Part shown: positions 23,851 through 35,982 of the stretch, piece after piece | How the letters are laid out: every line of letters begins with the position of its first letter | Position numbering within the stretch: position 1 is the stretch's first letter | Source of the DNA: Mesostigma viride | Taxonomy: Eukaryota > Streptophyta > Mesostigmatophyceae > Mesostigmatales > Mesostigmataceae | Direction: 5' to 3' | Assembly (NCBI GenBank): GCA_009746045.1 | Contig: RPFO01000213.1 | Location: 1,422,578 to 1,484,577 of the forward strand | DNA: 62,000 bases | Made by a program: the position numbers and the translations under genes | The notes under the pieces: model-generated | What the model was told of the DNA's origin: nothing | The model's database searches: none | Seen by the model: only the letters and a program-made list of their open reading frames with translations

Positions 23851-26800
23851 ATGGCAACAGCGACAGCTACGTCCCCGGGAGGAATACTCGACCTATTGGG
23901 GGAAGTGGAACCTCCATCTTTGCGCACGGTCATCGCCTGCATCGCCTCGGCCGTCGGGTACGCCCACAGTTACATATGCCTGCATGCCCAATTTACTTCC
24001 GCGCTTGCTACCAATATCTTATATTTCCATAGTAGATGTTAATGGCAATATCTCCTGCTTATAAGCTGCTATTTTTGTCAAGCCAAAGTAAGCCTTTAGA
24101 TTTAAAACCTGGGCAGCATGTCGCTATCTTGACGCATTTGGGGCTTGATTACTTGCAGGGAGATCGCGCTTTGTTTGCGTACGGCCTCCGTCAGCCCCAT
24201 CGGGACCACCAACACCTTCGGTGACAAGCAGCTCGCTGTGGACGTAATTGCAGGCACGTGGCATGCATGGGTATCGGTACATTCGCCTTGCCCACATGAC
24301 CTGCTGGCCTGCATGTGAGAACTAGAGGAGCATTAAGCTCTGGGGAAAAATTCTTAGCTTGCTGTCTAGTTTGCCACGGGTCTGCTTTGGACTCCCTGTG
24401 GTGTTTTGCCCAACACTTGAACTGTGTCATCGCTGGATTAGTGCTTGCTCGGTCAATTGAGTAACCTGCTCGATGCTCAATTGAGTTGCTCGGGCGTGTT
24501 TTCAAAACACGCCTTTCGCGTCCAAGCAATGCCATGGCCAATGATGACCTGGAATTCACAGGGATATGCCGGTAAACCCAGTGTCAGCCATAGTAAGATT
24601 CCTGGTTCTGCTTGTGCAAGGGCGCCGCCGGTAGCGCCTGCAGGGGAAATCGCTGGCCTCCGCCACGCCACACCCACGGTCCCTTCTAGGGTTTTTTTAT
24701 TGTTAGAAAACAATGCCATGCGTTGCCTGTGGGCCTACGTACTGTCACCTGTGCCTGCGTAAACTTTCTCGGTGTCCTGCCCGACCTCTGGCCTGCCTAT
24801 CAACGCCTGCACTCCCTGCATTGAATTCAATAGTACTCCCCCCTTGGCTGCACTCTCGTGCAGCGTCCACACCTTTGTTCCCTCGCCCCCCCGCCCCCCC
24901 CCCCCCCCCCCGCCCTCCCCCCCCTCAAGACAAGATCGTTGCACTGATGTCGCATGCACGCTGGTCCTGACCAGCCTCCGCTGTGCCTATAAACACCGCT
25001 ATGAAATCCATAAAAAAGGAATCTGACTGAAATTTGTATCCTCGTGCACTGGCCGCACCGCATCTCCTGCCCCCTGCTACCAGACAAGTTAGTGTTCTAA
25101 CCGGCTCCTGGTCACTTTACGGGTGCCTGCATTCCCATACCCCCTGCATTCCCATACCCCGTCCCCACCCTTGCCCCCCCTCCCCAGACAAGATCGTGTT
25201 TGACGCGCTGCGAGAGAGCGGGCTGGTGGCCACTGCCTCCTCGGAAGAGCTGACCGACATGGTCCCTATGGGCGGCAGCGAGTACGCGGTGGCGTTTGGT
25301 GCGTGGGGATGGGAAGCTTTGGTGGTTGGGCGTCTTTTGTGGGTGCTGCTTGGTAGTAATGGGTGGATGTCTCACACGTGGTCGCATGGGCGGCAGCGAG
25401 TACGCGGTGGCGTTTAGTGAGAAGAAAGTGCAGGTACAAAAACGTTTAAATTTTGCAACTAGGCTTGAGTAGCCGGGTTGACAACTAACTGTAATTGTTG
25501 AATTTATCGAATCGATTTTATCCCATCAAGATGGAGGGTGGCAGGTAGTGGCCGCGGTGTCATCGGTTGGTCACCAGTCATTTATGTGCATTTTCATTTG
25601 GCAGAAGTACACCAACAAGCTCACGCACTCGCGCAGGCCATGCCCTCTCTAAGTGTTTCCCCTCACACCCTTGCGCCCATTTCCATGCGCCCAAATCCAT
25701 GCGCCCACATCGATGCACCCACATCCATGCTTCCCTTGTGCACGTGCCCCCCCTGCAGACCCCCTGGACGGCAGCAGCATCGTTGGTGCAAACTGGGCGG
25801 TGGGGTCCATCTTTGGGATCTGGCCGGGCAGGTACGATGCCACAACTGCGCGACTATTGATCATGTCCTTTACTTTTTGAAATGGGTGCTCCCATGGCCG
25901 GGCAGGTACGCCGTGGACTATAGGGCGTATGCTCAGGGAATCGCTCCCTCGCTCAACCAGTGGATGCCTGTTTGCATCCATACAAAGAATGCGTCTGGTG
26001 ACGCGCAGCTTGGTTTGTCTGCCGGCATTCTGGGTGTTGTCGTCTCGTATCGCGCAGCTAGCGGTGCCGTGTGTTTGTGATGCATGCAACAACTGGCTGA
26101 TGTGTGCTACACTGGCTGCCCCTTCATTCCACCCCGTTTGTCCTCCATCGCACCGTCCTGTCGCGCGCAGCACCCTGTTGGGCCGCACAGGGAGGGACCA
26201 GGCGGCGGCGCTGTATGCGGTGTACGGCCCCCGCACCTCGCTGGTCGTGGCGGTGCCTTCGCGCGAGCGTGAGAGTACGTGGGCCGTTGCGCCAGTGGGC
26301 GCGCGCACGCGCGTGTGCTGCGTTGATATCATTCTATATTTTGGACAGCGGCCCAAAACCCTGGGCGTCACCCTCAAGCGTTGGTGGGCTGGTTGTGTGG
26401 GTACTGTTGTGTGTTTCTCGGAATGCCAGTGAGGCTAGTGCTGCCTGGGCGGGCTGCGCACATGCCGGCAAGAAAGTTCGTGGGACTCAAGGGGTCGGCA
26501 GCCCAGTGACATGCGGGAGCCACGTCTAGGCTATTCGAGTCACCATAATATTACCTCCGGTGCGATGAAATATCTACGGGCTCGGCACTGCCCACTATAT
26601 ATGTGCGTGTGGCGACTACCCCAGTCACCATTTATATCAAGCCCTCCTTAGTTCCTTTTATTTAGTAAGAGGCTTGCCTGGTCTTTAGCATGCAATGGCA
26701 GATGTGAAAACGTTCCTCAAACTGCCCGTTGGGGTGGCAGTTTCCATTCGGTTGGAGTAGGCTGGTCAGGCATCATGTTGGGTCGCCTCTGCGCCATGTT

Positions 26801-29800
26801 CCACGTAACCTCTGTGCACATTCCTGTCCTGTCTTGAATGCGTCGCCTGCCACATTCCTTTCCTGTCTTGAATGCGTCGCCTGCTGATGAAAGTTTTGAG
26901 AGTCTGGTGTCGGGGTTCCACGGGTGGACAGTGGGCACTTGGGACCCAATGCAGTGAATGGGTACATATGCACGACGGTAGCTGGTTCTTCTTTTATGCA
27001 GCTCGTGACGGTCAAATGATGCGCACAGGAAGCTTTTTTCTGTAGGACTGTTTAATCTTCGAGCTGCGCCCACACCTCGAGTTACGCCTCCTATCCTGCA
27101 TGGTTGGCGCTCCCCCTGAGATCTGGCGGCCACACAGTGTCACGTCTTACTGCAAAGGTGTCTGAGACCATTGCTCATACATCCTGGCACTTGATGTTGA
27201 TATTCTTAGCTCCTAGATCACCTCGGTGCCTGGCTGAATCCTTCCACGGCTGTGTGAGGCCGGGCAACATCGCGTCGCACTCTATCATATGTTGCATTCC
27301 TGATATTTGTTCCTGATATCAGATATGTGTATTCCTGCTAGCCTTATCCCTCGTTGGCTCCTATGCTATCCACACTCTAGCTATCCACACTCTAGCTATC
27401 CACACTCTAGCTATCCACACTCTAGCTATCCACACTCTAGCTATCCACACTCTTGCTATCCACACTCTAGCTATCCACACTCTAGCTATCCACACTCTTG
27501 CTATCCACACTCTAGCTATCCACACTCTAGCTATCCACACTCTAGCTATCCACACTCTAGCTATCCACACTCTAGCCCTGCCGTCTTCCCTTGGTAACTG
27601 CTCAGTGGCTACGGGTTGATCAATGCAAGGTTGACGACAAGCATGGATGCGCTCATGCCGCATGGCCCACCACGTGTGTGTCGCATGGCCTGCTTCGCAT
27701 GGTATGCTTGCGTCCCCAGGCAACAGCCCTGCCCCCTTCTTGGCCGAGTTCACGCTGATCACCCTGGGAGCCCCCCATGAGTGGGTGCTCACCCGCAAGG
27801 ACCTGTGCGTGGAGGCGGCAGGAAACATCGTTGCGCCCGCAAACTTGAGAGCTTCGGTGGGTGGCGCCACGTGATGCCTGGCCCTAGCCATCCATAAGTG
27901 CAGCCATCGGTCCAAGTGGCCGCAAGGGGACCTCCCTCCCCATCACAAGCCACGGGGCAGGGGAGTTATTGCTGCGAGTAGCCACAAGGGGGCATCCAGG
28001 CTTTACATGGTTGTATACAAGAAACCATATACTAGTAGTGGTATGTGTTTTGTGTACTATTATTATTATTATTATTATTATTATGTTTTATATCTGTTTT
28101 TAATAGATACGTTTAATACCATATGTGCGCATGCAGGCTCAGTGTCAGTAGAGTCACAAGCAACCATCGGCGAACAGCCAGGATATATATACATTGACTC
28201 TTGACTAGCTGTAATGGCCAGCCAGTAAAGAGCCTTTAAGCGGCTTAGGGTGGCCAACCCCATGGCGGAGTGGTCGGTGACGTAGTTTCTGTAGGAACCG
28301 ATGGCAGTGTTGCCCCTTTTTAAAGACTCCAGGGGCGTGCTGGTGAGAGTCTGAAAGTAGGGCCACCGGCGCACACATGGGGCGCATCACTTCGTGTTCG
28401 TATGCTCGCCCCGGTCTCGCGTGGGTAGCTGAGAGCAAGCTTATCTGCAGTGGCACTACCGACTACTCATGGCACTACCGACTACTCATGGCACTACCGA
28501 CTACTCATGGCACTACCGACTACTCATGGCACTACCGACTACTCATGGCACTACCAACTACTCATGGCACTACCGACTACTCATGGCACTACCGACTACT
28601 CATGGCACTACTGACTACTCATGGCACTACCGACTACTCATGGCACTGCTGACTACTCATGGCACTACCGACTACTCATGGGACTACCGACTACTCATGG
28701 CACTACCGACTACTCATGGCACTACCGACTACTCATGGCACTACCGACTACTCATGGCACTACCGACTACTCATGGCACTACCGACTACTCATGGCACTA
28801 CCGACTACTCATGGCACTACCGACTACTCATGGCACTACCGACTACTCATGGCACTGCTGACTACTCATGGCACTGCCGACTACTCATGGCACTACCGAC
28901 TACTCATGGCACTACCGACTACTCATGGCACTACCGACTACTCATGGCACTACCGACTACTCATGGCACTACCGACTACTCATGGCACTACCGACTACTC
29001 ATGGCACTACCGACTACTCATGGCACTACCGACTACTCATGGCACTACCGACTACTCATGGCACTACTGACTACTCAATGGGGTACAATATCCGCTGCTC
29101 GAACAGCCTTTCAATTCATGGTTGACGGACCAGCTTTATAGTTAATCATGAGTCAAGTGCCAGCTCCATTGTCATATCTGCTGGATTACAGCCGCTATTC
29201 TGACACGCGCCGCTGCGTGGTGTCGGCTTCGTGCCGCCTAAACATCTGCGTGGTGTCGTCTTCCTGCGCCCCCTTCCCCAGGCGGACAATGCGGCGTACC
29301 GGGCGCTGGTGGACTCCTGGGTGGACTCGAAATACACGCTGAGGTGAGCGCATGTGGGGCGCTGAGCGCATGTGGGGCGCTGAGCGCATGTGGGCATTGG
29401 TGAGGGCATAGGCATGTCTGAAGATAAAGGCGTGCATGGAGGTACAAGCATGAAAATTGAGCTATGGAAACGGGGCCATGCGCTGAGGTAAGGGCATGAA
29501 GGTGAGGGCATGGGCGGGCGTATCACCCGACACTGAGGGAGGCGCGTGGGGCAACACATGGTGTGCCCGTTGCAGGCACACATTGCACGATGGGTGACAA
29601 ACATGCTACCCATATGAAGAGAACTACCCCCCATCTTGTTGTCTGTGCCGCACACGCATGGGTGGGTCTGTGCGTCAGAATACACAAGATTCGTACGGTA
29701 AATAGGGCAGCACCTTTTCCAAGCTAGCCAGTGTGGTGGAAATGATGGTGTTGCTTTCATGCATGACAAAACTGCACGTGATGATCGTTGCATTGCAGGG

Positions 29801-32387
29801 AACATTGTTGCCGCAAGCTGCCATGGCTGAGAAGCCAGCATATGCAACAGCTAGTATCCGTCAGAGGAAGCCGCATATATCTCAAATCCTCACCACCAGT
29901 ATCCGAATCCTTCGGGAGGCCGGGTCGCTCCTTTCCCACGGGTTCCCCTAGACATGCCGAAGCACTGCACGCTCGAGAAGGGACCCTGTGTGGCTCCACC
30001 CAGGACGGTGCTGAACCCCTTGCAACCCCCGCGGCCGCATGTTTCATCTTACTCCCGTGTCCTGTGTGCACCTGTAGCAGGCTATTCCGTGCATGGTAGC
30101 GGCATGTGGGCAAGCACGGTGGGGCCACCAGGATGCTTCTCTTATGTCCTACCCTGGGCATGCAGGCATGCAGGTATCTGATCAGCACAGTTATAGCTTA
30201 ATGGCGTATCTTGGCAAGCCATATTGATGTGCCTTGTGCTCCCTATCTGCGGCTGTCCCAGTGTCCATCCTAATATAAGTCAATGCTGCCAACCCTCCTC
30301 TTTTATCTGCGGCGGGGACCTGATGACCCACCGCATGGCTCCCCGCATGGCTCTACTCATCGCTCCCCACGGACCAGGTACTCGGGTGGCCTCGTGACCG
30401 ACATGCACCATATCATCACCAAGGGGAAAGGGATCTTCTGCAACCCCGTGTCGGTCAAGTGAGTGCTGTAATGGTGTCGGTTAAGTGAGTGTTGGGTTGA
30501 TGTCGGCCATGCAAGTGTCTCAGTAGTCTTGGTCCAGAGGCTACTGACATAGTATCGGTCAAGTGGTTAGCATTAATTAATTTATTTGTTGATTAATAAT
30601 CACGTAGACTTCATCACGTAGGTACCAATTAAGGAACCGTTAACCACTATACACTATGAGAAGGAGGGAGGGCGCCTTAGCTTCTCTCACTGCCCCAGGT
30701 GGGCAGGCCTTAGAGCGCTCTCTCTGCATCATGGTGCGGGCGCAACTGTGGGTGCAATACATTAAGAAGTAGGCTGATGTAAAGCTGATGCTATAAAGGT
30801 GAGGTGCGGTTAAGGCATCAGCTGAGGCGCAAGCAAATGGCCACATGGAGCCATGTCTGATCTAATGGCATCACCTACATGCCAATCTAACCAGCTAGCA
30901 AAATTACTATAATGCTAAGCTCATGTCATTCCAATACGTGCTGTAATGCCTAAGCTATCCAGTTTCAATTTCCCCCAAACAGACAACTTGCTTGAATGCT
31001 CTATCCAGGGGGAGCCTGGGGGGGCTTCCACAGTTTGTCGTTGACGTAAAGTGGGTAGCATGCCATTGAGTATTGGACATCCGATTAGCACCGGAATAGT
31101 GTTGCTGAAGTAAGTGCACGTCTTGGCTCCCATTTGAAGCATTTTGCAACACGGCACTTAGCTTCCTTGCAGCGTTTCGTGCAGTGTCTGCCTGCCTACG
31201 TATCTGAACAACTACCTTAAATACCTTGAATTGCTCGGTTTGCCTTGGGTGGGGTTGTGGGCAAGGGCTGCGCAGTGGACCCCCAACTTTGGGACTTGAA
31301 AAAATGTGTTGGTGTTTTTCTTCATGTAGGCTTTTGGGGGGCTGAATCCGTGTTTACCCATTCCCCCATGTTTTTTCTTTGGTAGCAGCATGTTGCGGTT
31401 ATGTGGACGCAGCTGTAGTCGCGTATGCTGATGCTCGCGTGCTCATGCTTGTGGATGAATAATGCATGGCTGTACATATTCCCTGGGTACATGGTATCTG
31501 CAGGGCCCCGGCCAAGTTGCGCGTCCTGTACGAAGTAGCGCCGCTTGCGATGGTGAGTAAGACAGGCTGGCTGCACATCAACAAGGGGGCAAGGTCAACC
31601 GAGCTTGCCATTTTCTCAAGTCTTGTCTGATGCCCAGCTCCAGTTTCTATGGCTCTCAAGGTCGCCACGTTTACTGAGGGCAACCCGAGGGCGATGAAAC
31701 GTTTTCTTAGATGGAGTAGATGAAGGTAGTCTTTTGCAGTGCGCCTCCCGGTTCTAAAGTCGCCGGTCCCGCAGTTGCATCCTCAATACACTGGACAAGT
31801 GTGTATGAAATGTGTGCATGCTAGTTAATAACCATTCAGCAAGTTCGCTGTTACTGCGGCACAGGTACTTTTTTCTTCCCTTGCTACAGCAGAGACTTTG
31901 CAGGCATGGGCATCATTGTGCCTTTGTCTTTTAGCAACTGACTTGTCGATGTGAACTGCCCATGGCACATGTGATTGGTTTGAACCAGGTCATGGAGGTG
32001 GCGGGGGGAACATCCTTTGACGGCATTGGCTCACCGCTGGATCGGCCGATCGGACACAGCGATGACAGGATGGGCGTCTCTTTTGGAAGGTGGGGCGAGC
32101 CTTTCCTGCTGTCGCTGGCCAGCCATGGTGCCTTAGATCCTTATGCTTTCTTCTGCCAGCCGTAGCTTTTTTAGCCTCATGCAAGCCCAAGATCCCTTTG
32201 TTAGCAGGCTACATGGATGTTTTAATACTTACCAATGGGTCTTCCCATGTATGCCTCCTTGAGGGCCCTTTGGGGGTTGTGTGCTTCTGATAGGCTTATT
32301 TGATCTGATGCCTACGTGCCCACATTTTTCGGATCAATTGGCGACAGTGACTGGTTCAGGAGGGCATACTGCCCAAATATCGTGTGA
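23851..32387 (+). CDS. Sedoheptulose-1,7-bisphosphatase-type sugar bisphosphatase, 11 exons
   Basis: Removes the C1 phosphate of sedoheptulose (or fructose) bisphosphate in the Calvin cycle. Exons: 23851-23957, 24159-24253, 25188-25298, 25759-25831, 26171-26268, 27720-27856, 29282-29343, 30378-30458, 31504-31552, 31989-32089 and, tentatively, 32348-32387. The joined frame is about 317 aa, close to mature SBPase. Landmarks: LRTASVSPIGTTNTFGD, LAVDVIADKIVFDAL, SSEEL (metal-binding acidic pair), AVAFDPLDGSSIVGAN (catalytic DPLDGSS), YAVYGPRTSLVVAV, PANLRAS, DSKYTLRYSGGL, GKGIFCN and KLRVLYEVAPLAMVMEVAGG (metal-binding Glu). SBPase-like IVGANWAVGSIFGIWPG favours SBPase over FBPase. Intron 2 appears to start with GC rather than GT. 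No plastid transit peptide is visible in the 23851 start, so an upstream exon may be missing. The last exon is supported only by phase and an AG acceptor. Confidence 0.88.
24895..24950 (+). other. C-rich tract with exon-3-like stub
   Basis: A C-run is followed by AGACAAGATCGTTG, matching the first bases of exon 3 (25,188, AGACAAGATCGTGT) behind a similar C-rich tract. The frame stops soon after, so it reads as a duplicated or decoy acceptor in intron 2. Confidence 0.5.
25386..25415 (+). repeat. 30-bp duplicate of the end of exon 3
   Basis: Perfect copy of 25268-25297, the codons for MGGSEYAVAF, placed 118 bp downstream in intron 3. It lacks the following G|GTGCGT splice donor. Confidence 0.9.
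27366..27575. repeat. 15-bp minisatellite, 14 copies
   Basis: CTATCCACACTCTAG units (two with CTTG) in intron 5 of the bisphosphatase gene. It creates a false in-frame repeat ORF on each strand. Confidence 0.95.
28055..28084. repeat. (TAT/ATT)n microsatellite
   Basis: Short trinucleotide ATT run of about nine units in intron 6 of the bisphosphatase gene. Confidence 0.8.
28452..29078. repeat. 19-bp minisatellite, about 33 copies
   Basis: GGCACTACCGACTACTCAT units with sparse variants (CTGCTG, CTACTG, CCAACT) in intron 6 of the bisphosphatase gene. Open in all three forward frames, hence several false ORFs. Confidence 0.95.
29343..29396. repeat. 18-bp repeat, 3 copies
   Basis: GAGCGCATGTGGGGCGCT-type units starting at the donor of exon 7 of the bisphosphatase gene. 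The first unit overlaps the splice donor. Confidence 0.75.
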
Positions 32388-33240
32388 AGGTTGGTTGGAT
32401 ACTGGGAGCTAGCTCAGTTGCTTGCCCCTTCCTGCTACCGTGCGTGTCCCATGCTGACATCGTGAAATTTTCATGGTATGATATGCATCGCTGCCTTGAA
32501 CTTGGATGGCAGCTCCAAGGAGGTGGAGAAAACAAAAGCAGCCATGCAGTTGGGGGTGGAGCTGACCAAGCCGACAAACTGAGAGTTTTCCGTCTTCAAG
32601 GATGATCCGGCTCCTTAACTGCTTGAATGAGCAGCAGGTGTTCTTGCAAGCCAGCCCTTGAAGAAAAAGGTTGTTTGGCATGTACAACATACCTTGTCCA
32701 CGTATCTGATGCCAGCAACGGCGGGCATGATACAGAAACATGTACAGCAGCACCATGCAGGCACCTCGGAGCAATGTATGGACCGGCATGCGCAGTCCTC
32801 GTCGGAGCTGTCTTCTCGGTGGTGCGGGCCATATGCATATTAGCTGCCATGTCAGGGACACACCAAGATCTTGTCCCTAATTTCGACCTCCAACAAAGTG
32901 CTTGCCATGGCCTATTCATCAGCATACTACTTTATATTCAAGCCAGTTCTAGCATGTTAGCGTTTTCTATATATATTCATTGATCGATAATGATAAATAC
33001 GGAGGTAAGAGCTTTTTGTATATATGCCATCTACTTGTTTCTAGCTGATCACATGTCATATTCTGATCACATGTCATACCGGGCGTTAGCCCCTGCACAG
33101 AAAATTGTGAAATTTATGTATTTTGCATGTATGATAATTTATATTTGAAAGACATTGTTGACAACTGTCTGACATGCCGCTGATGCAACGTAAAATCGAT
33201 TGTGCATGGTCATTCTATCATTTCTATGTTGATCAGTCAT
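32388..33240. other. Intergenic, no gene recognised
   Basis: Downstream of the bisphosphatase stop codon. Small ORFs on both strands show no family features. It becomes AT-rich after 32,940. Confidence 0.5.
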
Positions 33241-33244
33241 ATAT

Positions 33245-33450
33245 GTGTCTAGGTCATCTAGTCGTTCTACACGTAAGCCAGCCATAATTTCAATGCACAA
33301 GGCTACACATTTCCGGCCATCTCCATTCATATTCATCATCCTGAACGACTCGAAAACGCGGACAAGATAACGGCAGGCTCGAGCTACCATGGTCCGGATT
33401 CTCCCGATTTCTGGCCTGCATGCGCTGGCCGTTGACTCCTTGATATATGT
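33245..33450 (-). repeat. Dispersed repeat family R1, fragment
   Basis: Minus-orientation fragment closely matching 17,405-17,590, including the segment CATAATTTCAATGCACAAGG and GAACGACTCGAAAACGCGGA. It lacks the distal half seen at 33,950. Confidence 0.85.
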
Positions 33451-33949
33451 GCAATTAAATTTACCAGTCTCCCCTGTATTCAGTCTCCTTTCCCACACAT
33501 CAAAATATGGAGTTGTTCTTAGTCCGTTGCATCGTTTTCCCCGTCTTCACAAGTTCTCATTGTGTCAATTTCCTCAAGACTCTAGCTTGTTGAACTCTTG
33601 CATCGTTTGTTGGTCAAAGGCTATGATCCAGACATTATATGCTCTGTACAAGTCCGGCCGGTGTTTTTTGCAACGTCACCCACATCTGTTCCATTGGTGC
33701 TGCCCCTGGCCTCTCTACCAACAAGTCGTGGACCGGTTGGATCGCGTAGTATCTCCAAGCGAAACCTGTGATGCCAGATCTCCTTTGCGGCCTTTCCGAG
33801 CTTGGCACTGGATTCGTTGTCCCCACCGAATCGTCGTACGCCGCTGCAGTATATACGTGATTTTTTCTGGCATATGTGGGCCTTGGTTCGGCGCCGCACA
33901 TTTGAAAGTGATGTTCTACGGAGTTTCGCCTTAGCACCGCGTGCAGTTT

Positions 33950-34325
33950 TCTTGGACGTTCGAAAACATGGCATGGCTAACGTAATGACTGACTAGCTAG
34001 ACCTTTCCAGTGGTTTTCCATCGAGAGCGATCGCAGCAATGGTGCTCACCACAAGACACTCCCGGCCAATCAGGCTCGAAACACACACACACTGATCTTG
34101 AGCAAGATGTTTCCGGCCCCACCGTCTAGGTCATCTAGTCGCTCGATTAGCGTTAGCAAGCTCGCCATATAATATCATGGAGTTCAAGGCCACACATTTC
34201 CATCTCCATTCATGTACATCATCGTGCACGACTCGAAAACAAGATAGCAGAAGGCTCGAGCTACCATGGTCCGGATTCTCCAGATTTCTGACCTGGGCGC
34301 TGGTTGTCTCCTTGATAACAGAGGC
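33950..34325 (-). repeat. Dispersed repeat family R1, near-complete copy
   Basis: Matches 17,210-17,600 over most of its length, including GACTGACTAGCTAGACCTTT and CACTCCCGGCCA. Similarity extends a little upstream to about 33,930, so the true unit may be longer. Confidence 0.85.
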
Positions 34326-34546
34326 TGCCTTACAATATACAGCTGCAAGATCGAGCTAGCTAGATCCGCGAGACCTATATGCATAGAGCCCTAGCTTGTA
34401 ACCATTGGAGTCACTGTCGCTAAGGCAGCCATGCCTAGAATGTTTGCCTAGCTGTGCCAACACACCTAGTCACGTGCCGCCAACGCACGGTACACAACCA
34501 GCCATAGCCTTAGCCTAGTCCTAGTACAGCCATGCTACGCCCTGGC

Positions 34547-34780
34547 TATTCTGATCAGACACTCCGCAAAGGTGAAAACCTTTGCGTTCAGTGCCGGGCC
34601 GCGGAAAACGCGGAAAACGCGATCTACAAATGAATCCGACCTGAATCGAACTGGGGACCTCTCGCACCAAATTTTGCTGACAATAGGACGGACGTCTCCG
34701 GTTACCATGGCATCGCCAACTTACACCTACAGTCATCCGCAAAATTTCTCCTGTCCGGGGAGTGATGCAAGCCTTTCGGA
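34547..34780. repeat. 234-bp direct repeat, copy 1
   Basis: Appears identical to 34,941-35,174 by eye. On the minus strand it holds a B-box-like CAGTTCGATTCA, but no tRNA fold. The pair is separated by 160 bp and flanked by CCTGGCTAT at 34,541-34,549 and just after the second copy (about 35,185). Confidence 0.9.
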
Positions 34781-34940
34781 TTTGGTACTAGATAAATCAC
34801 TCGAGATCTGTGTGTAGGAGTACTACACACGTGTCTGCACGCGAGACTTGTTCAGTCTCGCACCGTGAGACGGGCTGAACACGGCTGAAACCTTCTCTCG
34901 AAGGGGGCGTAGCCGGTACTATCGAAATCAGCCAAGCGTA

Positions 34941-35174
34941 TATTCTGATCAGACACTCCGCAAAGGTGAAAACCTTTGCGTTCAGTGCCGGGCCGCGGAA
35001 AACGCGGAAAACGCGATCTACAAATGAATCCGACCTGAATCGAACTGGGGACCTCTCGCACCAAATTTTGCTGACAATAGGACGGACGTCTCCGGTTACC
35101 ATGGCATCGCCAACTTACACCTACAGTCATCCGCAAAATTTCTCCTGTCCGGGGAGTGATGCAAGCCTTTCGGA
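34941..35174. repeat. 234-bp direct repeat, copy 2
   Basis: Second copy of 34,547-34,780. The arrangement (short identical direct repeats, 160-bp spacer, possible 9-bp flanking duplication) would fit a small LTR-type (TRIM-like) element or a simple tandem duplication. No primer-binding site was verified. Confidence 0.9.
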
Positions 35175-35178
35175 GTGA

Positions 35179-35982
35179 TGCAAGCCTGGCTATGTTCAGA
35201 TTACTTGCCCACGCTATACTTGTTATGCTACGCCTACATGGGTCTTATTGCACCCACAGTTTGCCGGATCGTTAGCGTGTCCGTTTAGCTAACGCGCCCG
35301 ATTGCGGCTGTGGCATGCCTTTGGCATGAAGGAGACTGGGGGTCTCTGCCCTTTCTCCTGTAGTGCACACACAGGGATTAAAAGCACTTCGGTGCTCCGT
35401 GACTCCCCAACGGGAGCACGAGTTTAATTAATTAATTAATTATATGCATATACCCATGACACATGTCACACATGCATATATCAAAGAGACAACCAGCGCA
35501 GGCCAGAAATCGGGAGAATCCGGACCATGGTAGCTCGAGCCTGCCGTTATCTTTTCCATATATGCATACGAGTGCGGCCAGACTGTAGATATTAAATATA
35601 TACATGCGTGGATCCACGAGGGTCGAGGGTGCCCCCGGATCGACGACTTGTATCTATGCATGGAGCGCACATTTTCATCAACGCCGGGGTCGCGTTTGAC
35701 ATGACATGCATGTACAGGATCTACGCATGGGTCCGACCATGTTCTTTGCACACACGCACTGCAGCGGACACACGGCAACACTTGGTGCCGGCCCCCTTTT
35801 CCTGTAGTTCAATGCAGGCGTCATGCATGATATGTGAATGTGGAGGCCTGCACCATGCATGTTTGCATGTGCCGGAGCATGTGCAAATTTATGACAGCAC
35901 ACCCAAACATGCGTGTGCATGCAAACCCTCAAGTGTCAATCTATTCCTTCAAGTGAGGCCTATACCAGACATGCATGCCGCA
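35179..35982. other. Intergenic with LINE tail copy and R1 fragment
   Basis: Contains a LINE 3' tail copy (about 35,385-35,445, GTGACTCCCCAACGGGAGCA then TTAA repeats) and an R1 fragment at 35,480-35,560 in plus orientation. The rest shows no gene. It is downstream of the HSPA12-like stop codon. Confidence 0.6.

Noticed and set aside
24929-24970. Alternative third exon of the bisphosphatase gene
   Set aside because: Only the first few codons match, followed by a stop with no donor in phase.
27361-27915. 184-aa minus ORF with ARVWI repeats
   Set aside because: Mirror of the 15-bp array. The real exon (27,720-27,856) is on the plus strand.
27366-29078. CRISPR-like regular repeats
   Set aside because: Units are contiguous with no unique spacers. 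They are minisatellites in a eukaryotic gene.
28469-29141. Several long repeat-encoded ORFs (28,377-29,141)
   Set aside because: They are all frames of a 19-bp minisatellite inside an intron and have no non-repeat coding part.
34600-34720. tRNA gene suggested by a B-box-like motif on the minus strand
   Set aside because: T-arm stem does not pair and no acceptor stem or A box fits.
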